Shown: positions 12,896 to 24,048 of the stretch, piece after piece
Layout of the letters: each line of letters starts with the position of its first letter
Position numbering within the stretch: position 1 is the stretch's first letter
Assembly (NCBI RefSeq): GCF_947507565.1
Contig: NC_089183.1
Coordinates: 682,001 to 746,000, forward strand
Direction: 5' to 3'
Source: Oscarella lobularis
Lineage: Eukaryota; Porifera; Homoscleromorpha; Homosclerophorida; Oscarellidae
DNA: 64,000 nucleotides
Notes under the pieces: generated by a model
Seen by the model: only the letters and a program-made list of their open reading frames with translations
What the model was told of the DNA's origin: nothing
The model's database searches: none
Position numbers and translations under genes: made by a program

Positions 12896-14263
12896 TCACG
12901 GGAGGATAACGATTTCAAAAAATCCTGGACCGCTAGCCAGGGGTGTGGAATCTCCCTCGGGAGGCAGAGGATTAATATTCATTTCCATTTCACTTTCGTT
13001 TTTGACGCACATGAATTTGAGATAGACAGGTGCAAAAAGCGCGTATGAACCAGGTTCGTCGGTCTCCATTATTGCAAACGAAATCCCTTTCTGTGTAAAA
13101 AGTCACGCCTGTAATTTAATAGGCAGCGCAAATTTCTGAGCTTACTTCGTCTGAATCGAGAGTGTCATCTGGATTTCCCCTCACATTCAACAAAGGGAAT
13201 GATACGCTTTGAAAGGTGTATACGCCTCTGTTGTCGCCAGTTTTCAAAACCTTAAAATGAGCTACACGACGGCAGTTTGTTAATCGATTAATTATTGATG
13301 TGATTTTTCTTGTGCTAATCGCAATCTCACTTGTCTCGTCGAAAGGCTTTGGTACAAGAATGACCTGCCCGTTGGACTGAACACTTAACGCCTTGCCATT
13401 CATTTTGGAAACAAATTGACACCTTTTCATGTTGAAGTCCTGTGCTGAACGAAAAAATTCCTTGACGGTTATCTGCAATTGATCAAACGTTGTTTAGCTA
13501 TTTGTGAACTCGTATCACCGGACAAGGAAAACATACAGTAGTAAACGTAGAGGTTTGGGCTCTTGCTCCCGCCTCCGCTGGCGGAATAATTTCCCCACTT
13601 TTGTTGACACCGATGTACTGTCCAGGATATATATCGCTCTCAAATCTCACATCCGGAGAAACTAGCTTCACATTGAAGTCACATTTCGGGTCTCCTATAG
13701 GATTTCTTGCCTATAATGATTTAATATATTTAAATGCATATTGATTGATTGTTTGTACGAGCGGGGCCATACAGTCAGTAGCCGATCGGAATCAATTTTG
13801 AGCCAGGGATTAACTTCGGGTGGTGGCCGTGAAGTACTATAGGAGAGAGTCCTCATCCAAGACTTTATACGACGTCGAAATACGATCCACCGACAGAGAG
13901 CTGCCCAGTGGACAAAAAAGTTCAAATCTTGTGTCCATATTAACGCGCCGATCGTGCAGCAGTGCGCGGGACTCCTTACGAGACTCCGGGTCTTCTCCAT
14001 TTCCCGTCACAGTGCCTGGACTTTCCCAAGCAAGGTATCCTTCGGGATAAAGTTTTGGCTGCAGATTGTAGATGCCCCTCGGAAGCACCGTGCTGTCGTC
14101 CTATCAAAGTGTTTAGCGTCTCGGAAGCCGTACTAAAAGAACCGCGCGTACGTACCGTCGTCGGCTTGTCAGGCCCGCTTGTCTGCATGCATCACACAGG
14201 AAATCACGACTCTGAATGCTACAGTTTCCGAGACGGCATTCTTACCGATTCACTTGCTTCCAT
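12896..14263 (-). CDS. Beta-trefoil-like protein, copy B (intact)
   Basis: Six exons: 14263-14246, 14100-13980, 13927-13773, 13710-13537, 13472-13146 and 13090-12896. All junctions are in frame and total 990 nt, giving 329 residues. The protein is a chain of about six units that look like beta-trefoil/fascin-type repeats: YPEGYLAWESPG, NPWLKIDSD, VRFESDIYRGEYIGV, FVSKMNGKALSVQS, FQSVSFPLLNVRGN and SFAIMETDEPGSYALF. No signal peptide or membrane segment, so probably cytosolic. Beta-trefoils bind sugars, actin or other proteins; no partner can be named. It lies just upstream of a GTPase gene on the same strand, and the pair was duplicated together, which suggests a linked role or simply a shared duplication. 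Confidence 0.55.
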
Positions 14264-15474
14264 GCCAGCGACGATCACGTTGTTGATTTATGCACCGTAT
14301 CGTAACTGCAACGGACTGCGCACGACAGAGTAATTGGTAAAGGTCGCCGCCAAAGTGCGTTAGCAAATGACTCGCCACACGCAGGTAGCTTATCCAATGA
14401 CGCACTTTCGTCGGAAGCGACACACCGGATCACGTGGCTTTCTTAGTGCTCGCTTAGTTAGTGCCGGTCTTATGGTGTCAAAAATCGAATTTTGGTACTT
14501 CTGGCTTGTTTTTGGCGCTCGTTGACGGTCCCCCTTCTCGCAAACAGCTCGAACGCCTTAAGAAACGGTTGACATCTTCAGTGCTTCGCGCAGATTCGAG
14601 GAAAAAATTGTAGATCGACGGAGAAGGCGAGTCTATAGTCGTCGTTTGAGCATAAACGCCGTCGAAACGTGCAAGAAGCCAGGATGACAGGATTTCTACG
14701 CGTCCGAGAGCGGCCAACGCTGCTCATTCGGTGGAATACGACGTGCAACACGAAGAACACGACGCTTTGAACGCGCGCGTTAGAATGAACTTGCGAGAAC
14801 CGCGTGGGAGCCTATTTGCTCGACATTTCTACGTGCAGACATCTACATCGCGTAAAACAACGTTCAGACATCACGCAGCGTTCTAGAGATCTACGTTGTC
14901 CGGTCCATCTTGAAATTTTCCACGTAGAGTCGATCCTTCGCTCAAAACCTAAAAGAAAAGAGACAATTTCTGTTCGATCTATCCGTGTACGTACCTTTTT
15001 GTCCTGCGTTCGCATTGGCGCAATCCAGGCTACACCGCGTGGAGGTTCGAACGCTTTGTAGCCCAAAAATGTTGAGAGCGAGCCGTGGAATCATAGGCTC
15101 ACCCACGAACGGTGCGGCCTGGGATCGAGAACGGCTCTCCCACACCGCCCCCCCGACCGCGTCGCACCGCGACCCATATAAAGGGCCATAGTCCTTCGCT
15201 TAAAAGGAAGCGGGACTACCGGGATGAGGGAGGGCGCCAAACGTGAGTCCGCACACAGCCAGAGGTCAACTTGTACGTGCTATGATTTTGGTCTGGGAAG
15301 TCGGGCTATCTTCGGCTATAGGTCACTAAGCCGAGTGAGAAGCAGCCACGAGACACTGGGCCCCCCACACGTTTCTTTGGCGGGAAAGTGAACTGATCTG
15401 AGCCTGACGCCCACTCGGTATTAACGCGGTACGCCAGGCTTCGCGACCCAAGCCATCAATACGCCTGGACGGCT
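14264..15474. other. Intergenic, probably partly degenerate repeat sequence
   Basis: No gene is supported. Short open frames on both strands show no recognisable domains. A TATAAA lies near 15176 after a C-rich stretch. The last few hundred bases may belong to the retrotransposon whose 3' end follows, but no reverse-transcriptase motif was found. Confidence 0.3.
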
Positions 15475-16090
15475 ATGCTAAGATCTGTCGGATTCCAGTG
15501 CGAGCTCGAAAAGTTGCATGAGTTTCCCGACAAGAGACGCGCAGATATTAGTGTCTATAATTACAAAGACGGCAAAAAGCTCCTTCTGGACATAAGTGTC
15601 GTGAATCCGCAAGTACCGGCTTTTCTGTCACATTCGGCGGATTCTTCCGGTGCTGCGGCATCGAGGCGAGATGAAGAAAAAGCGATCAAATATTCGGAGT
15701 CAGCTACATCTCTTGGCTATCTATTCCAACCAGTGGTTGCTGAGGCGTTTGGCAGGTGGAGCGAGAAGGCGATTGAGCTTTTCCGCGACATTGGACGCCG
15801 CCCTTCGGTCGATTTCTTGGAGGACCGATCTGCGTTCGCCCATTACTGGCGCAACCGAATCTCGTCCGTCCTACAACGACAAAATGCCAGAATCGTTATC
15901 AACAAGGTTAAGAAGATCTTGCCTAGTCAGACAGCCTCCCTTAGTCTTGCGGCGGTGGCTAGCACACGCTGCAATTCCAATACCCATTAACCCCTCCCTT
16001 GTATGTATTTATGTTTTAGCTGTTGTTGTTTTTCGTCCTTTGCTGTTGTTCCCTGTCTCTCTGTTCTTCTCTTATACTGTTTTTCTCAAT
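15475..16090 (+). mobile_element. 3' end of a non-LTR retrotransposon, 5'-truncated
   Basis: An open frame at 15475-15990 (171 residues) has the layout seen at the C terminus of many invertebrate LINE-type reverse transcriptases: a Cys/Glu-rich start, KRRADISVYN, then LLLDISVVNPQ, a conserved KAIKYSE and a GRWSEKAIELFRDIGR helix. This region is endonuclease-like in related elements. No reverse-transcriptase core precedes it, so the copy is 5'-truncated. A short T-rich 3' UTR runs to about 16090. The clade was not determined. Confidence 0.6.
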
Positions 16091-16730
16091 ATATGAAATC
16101 CAACGAGCCCTTAGTGACTTTCCCAGTGCCGATCGCGCGCCACGAGAAGAACTCGCGCGACGCTCATCCACTGCACCTTACAGCTTCAGCAAGGAACGGC
16201 AACCGACTGAGCACGTTTAGTGTTGACATGACCGAGGCATTCCCAACGCCGACGACCTCCAGGGTTCCGCCCGTTGGCTTTCCCCACCTAACCAGGACTG
16301 AAGTTGTGCGCAGGACGCAGCGGCTTTTATACGAAAGCTGATGCAATCGTTATGCAATATCCGTTGGTGACCGCATTGTCTTCGATTCACCGGGGCAACG
16401 AGTCGCTGGATGGCTGAGAAAACTCGCGCCAATTTTCCACGTGCTCTTTACGGTGCCGTACGGCGGCCGATTTTGGCGCTACAACGATGGATTACTGAAT
16501 GACGTTTTTCGTATTCCGATTAGGATTCGAACGTTTAGACACATTTCTTTTCTTTATATGGTCTCCCCATTCGCGCGCGCTTGTGAAAGTCCCGGTAGCA
16601 TCGAATTCTCGACGCCGAGAAGAGTCTCGCGGTTTCTTTCGCCCGTTCTACGTTCCGCGTTCGTACAGGCAAGAAAAAGGACTCTTACCAGAAACGAGGA
16701 AAAAGAGCGATCAAAGCTCGTTCACGAAAA
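16091..16730. other. Intergenic region upstream of NOSIP
   Basis: Open frames at 16441-16813 on the + strand overlap the first NOSIP exon in other frames and look like chance. The last 100 nt are A/G-rich and end directly at the NOSIP start, so the promoter and 5' UTR probably lie here. Confidence 0.3.
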
Positions 16731-18375
16731 ATGACTCGCCACGGGAAAAACTCGACTGCTTCGGCCGTCTATACGTACCACGAGAAAAAGAGAGACGCAG
16801 GTATCGTATCTAGTGCTCTTCGACTGTACTACAGCGTGTGATAGCCACTAGCGGCTTCGGTACGCTATCGAAACGCTTGGGGAAAGATTCCGTAAAGGTG
16901 AAGCACTTCTCTCGCTCTGTACCGAGCTTATTTGCTTCTTAGGGCTTTGATTGCTGCTGTTTGACGTTGCAGCCGTGCAAGGAACCAGTCGTAACGTAAG
17001 AAACGACGTAAAAACCGTGTTTGTTTACTGTAAGGGCGATGACAGCACATAGTTTAGATTCCAAGAAATACCTATAGTAGTCTAAGAAATATATAATTAT
17101 TTTATTGAATCTCGTTTTAGACCAGACGGATATCTGTACGATCGGGAAGCAATATTGGAATGCCTACTGCATCAGAAGAGAGAAGGTAGGTCTTCTGCAT
17201 CCATTTTTCACCCTACTCTGTATCGTTCTCTCTAGTTGCAAGAAAAATGAAGGAATATGAGAAGCAAAAGAAGCGGCAAAGCGTCAGTAGAATACCCAAT
17301 GGCGTGGATACGGTTTGTCTTTGAATTCCTTTCTCACATCTAGAAAGAACTGGAAGAGCTTGCAGAAGCCGAGCATCGAGCCAAAGTGGAAAAATTTGAA
17401 AAGCAAGGTAGCTAATTAACCGTTCTCACCTCATTATTATATCTCAAAAAATTTAATTGTGCACATAGAACGAACTCTGTCTTCCGCTCCTATTGATCCA
17501 TTCAAAAAACCCACAGAATCAGGTACAGGTACATATTTGATTCTATAAATTCCTAAAGGGCTGTAGGACTAACTTACTGTGTACTGATAATCTAGGTGAA
17601 ACAATCAGCAATATGAGTTCGGGCAAGGCCAAGGCATTGCCCAGCTTCTGGGTCCCGTCAATGACGCCCCAAGCCAAAGCGTCTCAAGTCGAAAAGCCGG
17701 TAAATAATCGCTGTCTCTATACAGTGAAATGCGGGAGAGTGGAATTCCAATTGGATGTTTGAAATTATTAGGAAAAGAAGACGTACTGTCCAACGAGCGG
17801 AAAGCCTCTCAAATTGAAAGTACGATGCAAAAGCCGTTGAGTGGTTCTAAAGGGCGTGCTTGCTTTATGCACCAGGATTTGATTTCTATTGAGTTTTCTC
17901 TAATCGACGAGACGGACAGAAGTCCACTGATTTCAAAAGATGTAAGGAATAAGGGGAGATACCTGCAGCAAGCTCGTAAAAGATATAGAAGGGGACGAAC
18001 CATTTTTATTAGGCTCGGTATAAGTGCGCTGTTACTCACGACGCTCTATCGAACTCCGTGCCGTGTGCCGTTCTCAAATCGTGGTACGTTTTATTTAGAG
18101 GTGCCTTTCTCTTTCATGATCCTTGTGTTGCTCACAGTGGCAAGGTTGTGACGATGGACTGCGTCGAACGTCTGATTCGAAAAGACATGCTCTGTCCCAT
18201 CACCGGCAAAACGCTGAAGCCCGACGACATTCTTCCACTTCAGAGGGTATGTGGAGTAGTGACGTGCCTTTTCTTTGGGATGGGATCACTGCTCGTCTTT
18301 TTCTAGGGTGGAACGGGCTACTCCAAGGTAAACGATCTGAAAGCGTCAACGCCGAAGCCAGCAATGCAGACATAA
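16731..18375 (+). CDS. NOSIP: Nitric oxide synthase-interacting protein (NOSIP), U-box-type E3 ligase
   Basis: Thirteen short exons: 16731-16800, 16845-16897, 16943-16995, 17121-17185, 17236-17282, 17344-17407, 17469-17522, 17596-17700, 17778-17819, 17876-17941, 18013-18080, 18138-18246 and 18307-18375. The start MTRHGKNSTASAVYTYHEKK is very close to animal NOSIP. The N-terminal half U-box (FDCCCLTLQPC, PDGYLYDREAILE) is separated from the C-terminal half (CPTSGKPL, VTHDALSN, MDCVERLIRKDM, CPITGKTL) by a charged coiled-coil linker, as is usual for the family. NOSIP is a nuclear and cytoplasmic ubiquitin ligase also found with spliceosomes. The protein ends GGTGYSKVNDLKAS plus eight residues. 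Introns are 45-125 nt. No damage seen. Confidence 0.93.
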
Positions 18376-18716
18376 GCACGGAGTCGTTTTTCCTCTGTGC
18401 TGACTGGCTGACATATCTCTTAAGCGCACATACCGGTATGTAGAATATAATTACAGCAAGGTTGTAGTCAAGTTTATCTATCGTATTCGGCGTCCTGGCT
18501 TCTCGGTTCATCTAGGTGTCTTTTATCTAATGTACAGTGGTAATGTTTACGCCTATGACTTCAACGTGACGCTAACTAAAAATAAACAGTAGTCTTAGCC
18601 TGCACATCTAAGGAATGTATACGGGTAACTAGCTGTTTACCTTACGTCACGCGCCACGTCACGCACTTTTGAGACGACGAACTGTCTGCTGTCTGTAGAA
18701 CCATAGAACTGGCGAG
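18376..18716. promoter_or_regulatory. Intergenic between NOSIP and ROCO-1
   Basis: Holds the NOSIP 3' UTR and the ROCO-1 promoter. AATAAA near 18580 could be the NOSIP poly(A) signal. No coding exon is supported. Confidence 0.35.
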
Positions 18717-21700
18717 ATGGGAAAGTACGTGTATGAGTTTGTAGGGAGAACACATTTGAATCTCTTTTTGTAGTGAAATGACTTTGCAACAGTCTTTGCA
18801 ACAGTCCCTGTTAGATGCGATACGAGAAGGGGACTTCGAAAAAGTGAAAGAATGTATAAAAAACGGCGCAAAAGTGGACAGATATTGCTTAGGTAGGGAA
18901 GGTAGAGAATCATGATTAGTGGAAGCGTTCTTTCTGTAAGTCGTTCTTCTCGCAGACGCGGGGGGAGGAGCAAAAGTGAATAGTATCCAAGGAGGCCAGC
19001 CGCATTTTTTAGTTAATTAATTTAGGCGCAACTGCCCTGCGTGTTCTTGAAAGCGTGTTACGATGGTGACGTGGAAGTCGTTAAATCACTAATCGACGCT
19101 GGAGTGGACGTTAATGAAAGAGCTGTTGAGACTGCTTGGGCAAAATTTCCTATTAAACCTTTCTCTGTCAAAGACCAGGTTTCTGTGGTGTAGCATTTAT
19201 AAAATGTGCCGTGTTACGAGGAACTTCTAGGCTATAGTGGCAGCGTTTATGAAAAATCATATGGAAATTGTAAAACTAGTATTAGTCAACGCTGGAGAAG
19301 TCGATAAGGCAGAAGCGGTTTGATTGCATGTATAGTCACTAGTTGCGTTGTTCACAGCGTTTTGCTAGTCTGATGAAGCACTGAAAGCGCTCATTGCAGC
19401 ACGGAGTCAACAGTGGGTTAGTGCACACATCCAACAACTTGAAGATGACAATAAAATCAATGCAGTGGACTCGGTATTTCACTCCACTACTTGTCGTCTT
19501 TTGTTGCCGTAATATTCTACACGTGTTTTAGATGGGTTACACTGCCTTCGTTTACGCTTTGGCTCGTGGTCAATACTTGTTTGCTATGCTTTTATTACAT
19601 TCCGGCGTAGAGTTGAAAAATGCTGTGAGTTTTCAATCTCGCTCTTGCGCCATTTCTTGTGATCTTTTGCAGGGCTACCCTCCGATCTTTCATTATATTG
19701 CTAATCTAGAAAGTACATCTATTCAGGATGCATTTTTGTCTTCAACAGTTGCTTCTCTTGTAACTGGTTCATCACTTGCATCACTTGCTCTATTATTACT
19801 TGCATTTGTCAGGCGTCCAACAGGTGTTGTGTTTAATTAATTGACAGTAACTGTATTCATTTCCATTGATTTGCATCATAGATTTTTTGCCTGCTCTTCT
19901 TGATTTTGTGAAAATGGTTATTGCTCGGGCGCCTCACCTCATGGACCGTCGAGATGAGGTCTGTTATAATATAGGAAAGGAATGATCAGCTTTGCAATTT
20001 TGCAACACTTCTGTTGCAAGTTTGTGAATCTTATTCTTGGCCGTGTTTGCCTATATGATATGACGTTTTTAGCACACTGAAGTTGTTTCCTTTTAGGCTG
20101 GCCGTCTTCCTCATGAACTGCCTTGGCCTAAAGAACTAAGAGATCTTTTCATTGGTTCATGGGTTTGTTTTTTGCCTCGTAACCCCAATGCACACTAATA
20201 CGTGTATTGCTGCAGGCCCAATATCATTACCGAGAGCTATACTCGCTCGGCACAACCAAGCCAAACACAATTAAAGTTTGCGTAATTGGGGATGCAAAAG
20301 CCGGTAAAACAACGCTCGTACGGTCTTTGCAAAATATTGAATGGCAGGAAGACGATAAACGTACTGTCAGCATTGATATCACAGCGGCAAATGTTGAATC
20401 TGCAGGCGATCTCATTTTCTGCGATTTTGCAGGACAGCCTCTTTTTCACAAAACTCATGGGCTATTTTTTTCGGAATCTTCGGCAATCTTCCTGCTTGTT
20501 GTGGATTTGACTAAAACGAAAGAAGAGCTAATAGCAACGGGCGATTATTGGGCGTCGTTCGTAAAATGTAGCGTTTGTCTTTCCGGTCAGGCGTGTAACG
20601 TTGTTGTGATAGGCAGCAAAAAAGATAAACTTCGTTACGAAGCTTTAGAAACGGCCAAAAGGACAATGCGAGATCTTGTCAAACATCTTCAAATTACGTT
20701 TGGAAAATGGTTTAAATTTCATGACAAGTTTTTTGTTTTGAACTGTCGTGAGCGTTACTCAGGCAAAGTTACCCTACTTCGCAAAATTATTGGAGATACG
20801 AAAGGGCTTGCGCTTAAGGTAGGTATGCATGCATGTGTGTAATGGCTGTTTATTCGTGTTTAAAATATTTTGATGAAACGTTAGTGTAGCTTAGTACTAT
20901 CACAAGACATTCAACGAGTACTCTGATGAGCTATGTTTTTTGGCTTAGACTGCAAGCGACGTTCCAGCAATTGTACAGACAGTGCAAAAGAACTTCTTGC
21001 CTGTTCTTCGAAATCCAAATGTGATCAAACAATTGATCAAACCATCTGAACCTTGGAGAAATAAGTTCTTGGTGTTGGGTCCTTTTAAATATTTCTTTCG
21101 TATCAAGCTTAGGGTCACAGACGGTAGTAATCACTTTGCCAACGAAATACGTAGAAACACCTTTTCTTTAATGAAGAGCAACTCATTGATTCCGAATAGT
21201 GACCAAGCAAGTTTTACCCGCAATTATAAAAACCAAATTAGCATTTTTTGTATGTAGGCTGACTTACCCGGTGTTCGCTTTATTAATGCAAGTGTTTTCA
21301 AAAGACTTATGGTTGAGAGTGTCTGCCCTGGTGTTGCTGAGAGCGCTCAAAACAAACTTGTTGACTTTTTGCAGGATATTGGAGAGGTTAGTAGACAAAG
21401 ACTGAGGCCGTGTTTAGCTCATTTGTAGTAATCTTTGTAGATCCTTGTTATTGACGACCAGGTCATTTTGGATCTTTGTTGGCTTTCTAATAATGTCATT
21501 GGCCCTCTTGTGTCTCCTGAAGACTTCCCAATTAGTCTTGAATGCGTTTCCGGCACTGCAAGCAAGAAAGCAATCCGGACGGTTCTCGAGAATTTCAACA
21601 AGCGAGAATGGGATAATATTGATGACACGATCTCACTCCTGTGTAACTTGGAAATATGCTATCCGTTTCCTGGACAACCAGACATGTATCAGTTTCCGGC

Positions 21701-23379
21701 GCTCATCAGAGAAGAACGTCCATGTCACGTGTGGTCTAAAAATCCTAAAATGAAAGTCTACGCCGGTCGACGCTTGAGATGCAAAGAAGTGACCGATATA
21801 ATAACGCCCGGAACAATGCCGTTCATTCAAAGCCACGTTCACAATGCTCCTTGCTTTCGTTCTTCAGAGCCCGACGTTTGGCGAGGCGGACTGTTGATCA
21901 AAAGAAGCGTTAACGATCGTTCACTTGAAGGAATGATTGTGCTGCAAGATCGCGAGAAGGCAATTGATTTTATCGTTCGTGGCTCCGAGCACTCCGAAGG
22001 CGAATGCAAGACGCTCTTGGCCGATCTTATGACGGCTGGAAAGACAATTTTTGAAAAAAGGAGTCCGGGGACCAATCACAGTCTCTGGTACATTAGCTCA
22101 TCGGAATTGAAGCGGCTCAAAGAAGACGCTCGCGCTCACAAATCGAAAGCTGTTAATGAGACAATTGAGGTCCCTGAGCAGTCCACTCGCGCGACAGTGT
22201 ACAAGGAAGGGGTTGAAGATAGCCTTGAAGATCTCCTTGCTCTCCCCGACGATCACTTCACGTTTCTCCCATACGAAACCCGCTGCACTATTAGTAAATG
22301 TCTGAAAAAGGATTCTGATGGAAGAGAGGCATTAGCCAAAGTCCTGCTTCCGAAGTTTGAAGATCGATTTCGCTGCGATAGTGCAGAGCAGTTGCTAGCT
22401 ATTTGGAGCACGTACCTCGAAGCCACGACAAAGCGCTTCGCAGACGCCGCTCGAGCGTCTGGCCTTCTTTATTTGCTAATCATTCTAAAAGATTGTAGCG
22501 CTATTAAGCTTTGTGAGGAAGAGGTGAGCAACGCTCCGCTCTTTGACTCTAATTTTGGCTTAATTGCTTGTGCAGGAGAAGGCTGCCCAAGAAGATCTGA
22601 CTTTTTTTGAAGCGAATTCTCCGTCTGCAATAGCTACGAGTAAGCAGTTGTTGTTCTGTTGGAAGAGTAGTCAGTTGCATTTGCACTGTGCGTTTACAGG
22701 ACGGCTGTCAGCCGCAACAGAGAGCCTTGCTGCAAGCCCCCCGGCCCAAGACTGTGCAGCAGCAGCAATCCGTTCACAAGCAACCCGTTCATCAGAAGTT
22801 TGGGCAGGTAAACGTTAATTCCCAAATATAGATAATAAAATTCCTTCTCGCGCAACGCTATGAGAGATTAAAATTAATTCTAGACCTTTGAGTGCATGTT
22901 TAGAATGAATTGGGTACTCATAATCGTGGACGATGCTAGTAAACAACTGTTATTTTAATCTTGTTCTGCTATTGTCAAAAGAAAACTGTTACAGCCCTTA
23001 CAAAACTTAAGGCATAATTCTTTCTAATTTGCACACTCATTAGGGGATGATTACCTTGATGCATCGCCGAATTCAGACGAAAAATTTAAAGTGGCTGAAC
23101 GCATTCAGTCTGTTTGGAATCGCATTGGAAGAATTTTGGGACCGGAGCCTTTCAAACATTATCAACTGCACGCATTTGGAGAAAAAAGGACCGATTTGGA
23201 CCGTGCTTTCGCAATGCTAGACGCGTGGGCTTCTGAGTTCGGCAGAAGTGCAACTCGGAGGCAACTCATCAAAGCGATGAAGCGCGTCGGTTGTTTAGCT
23301 GACGCCGAGGAAGTCTTTTCTGGTAGAGTCTGCTTTTCTCCGAAGATGTTCACTCAGACCGCTTTTAGGTCAATACTGA
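18717..23379 (+). CDS. ROCO-1: ankyrin-ROC-COR protein with two death-type domains
   Basis: Eighteen exons, all in phase and totalling 3414 nt (1137 residues): 18717-18724, 18774-18892, 18956-18975, 19026-19178, 19231-19317, 19369-19473, 19532-19624, 19673-19823, 19882-19958, 20097-20162, 20216-20818, 20949-21206, 21258-21386, 21441-22523, 22576-22639, 22700-22807, 23044-23322 and 23369-23379. Residues 1-290 are diverged ankyrin repeats. A ROC GTPase follows at about 308-490, with P-loop GDAKAGKTTL, switch II DFAGQ and G4-like GSKKD. A COR region runs to about 880. A death-like module lies at about 887-984 (LEDLLALPDDHFTFLPYE), and a second at about 1042-1134 (SVWNRIGRILGPEP to TRRQLIKAM). 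DAPK1 has the same ankyrin-ROC-COR-death order, but no kinase is present here. Likely a cytosolic GTP-regulated signalling scaffold. The intron at 21207-21257 is read as GC-AG. It is the most diverged of the five copies in the window. Confidence 0.85.
21207..21257 (+). other. GC-AG intron in ROCO-1
   Basis: After the codons for NSDQ the donor is GCAAGT, the usual consensus of the minor GC-AG class, and the acceptor is TATGTAG. The 51-nt removal keeps the frame into ADLPGVRFINA, which aligns with the paralogues. Confidence 0.6.
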
Positions 23380-24048
23380 TCAGAAAAATCTGTGTATGGT
23401 CCTTAGTGGTAAGATTACTGTAAAAAGTATAGCACTGCATCGATCACAGAGTTTGTACGCCACATGCCCTACCTCTCCTTACTCAGTTTAGCCTTTTTTT
23501 TGTTTACTTTTTATTCTTCCATTTTATTTGTGTGCTTTCCCCGAGCTGGAACCGATAGTTTAGAATTCCATTCAAATGTATCTACTACCATCATGATTAA
23601 TTAATTGTCTTCTTTTTTTTTCCAATTGGTTGGTTTTTGTATTATCTAGTGACTTACTTTACTTCTAGTACTTGCGTGTTGTAGAGGCAGAAAAAGATTG
23701 ATGTGACGTCAAATTTCGCTGCCTAGTCTATGTATTGCCTTTCTGCTCGCCAGTCTCCCAAAAGCAAAGGTAATTTTGTTTAATTTTAATTAATTTACCA
23801 AGTACCAAGTTTATTCTTTCACCAGTACGCTGATGTTTTGATTACAAGCTGAAGTTCATTCGTAATCAGGTAAACGAGGGTCGCTACGCAGGACGATTTA
23901 CGGGTTGTACGCTTTTCCCCCTCGCCGCCAGCAAGCAGTTCGGTCATAGGCGCGCTCGGTCGTACGTCCCCACGCGAAAACTTATGCTAATCATAGTACT
24001 CATACACTACTCTCTGTACATGTACAACTGTAATAAGTCCAAGTGCTC
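23380..24048. other. Convergent intergenic region between ROCO-1 and LRP5/6
   Basis: AT-rich, with long T runs and no open frame that looks real. It contains the 3' UTRs of both genes. No clear transposon or RNA gene was seen. Confidence 0.35.

Larger units (their letters stand above)
5667..14263 (-). repeat. Tandem duplication of trefoil-GTPase gene pair
   Basis: The segments 6016-10096 and about 10260-14263 align end to end, introns and spacer included, with an offset near 4.24 kb in the GTPase half and about 4.17 kb at the trefoil start. Copy A keeps the last GTPase exon; copy B does not. The breakpoint lies near 10260. Confidence 0.8.

Noticed and set aside
16441-16813. Overlapping + strand frames upstream of and across NOSIP exon 1
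   Set aside because: No domain, and they overlap the clear NOSIP start in other frames.
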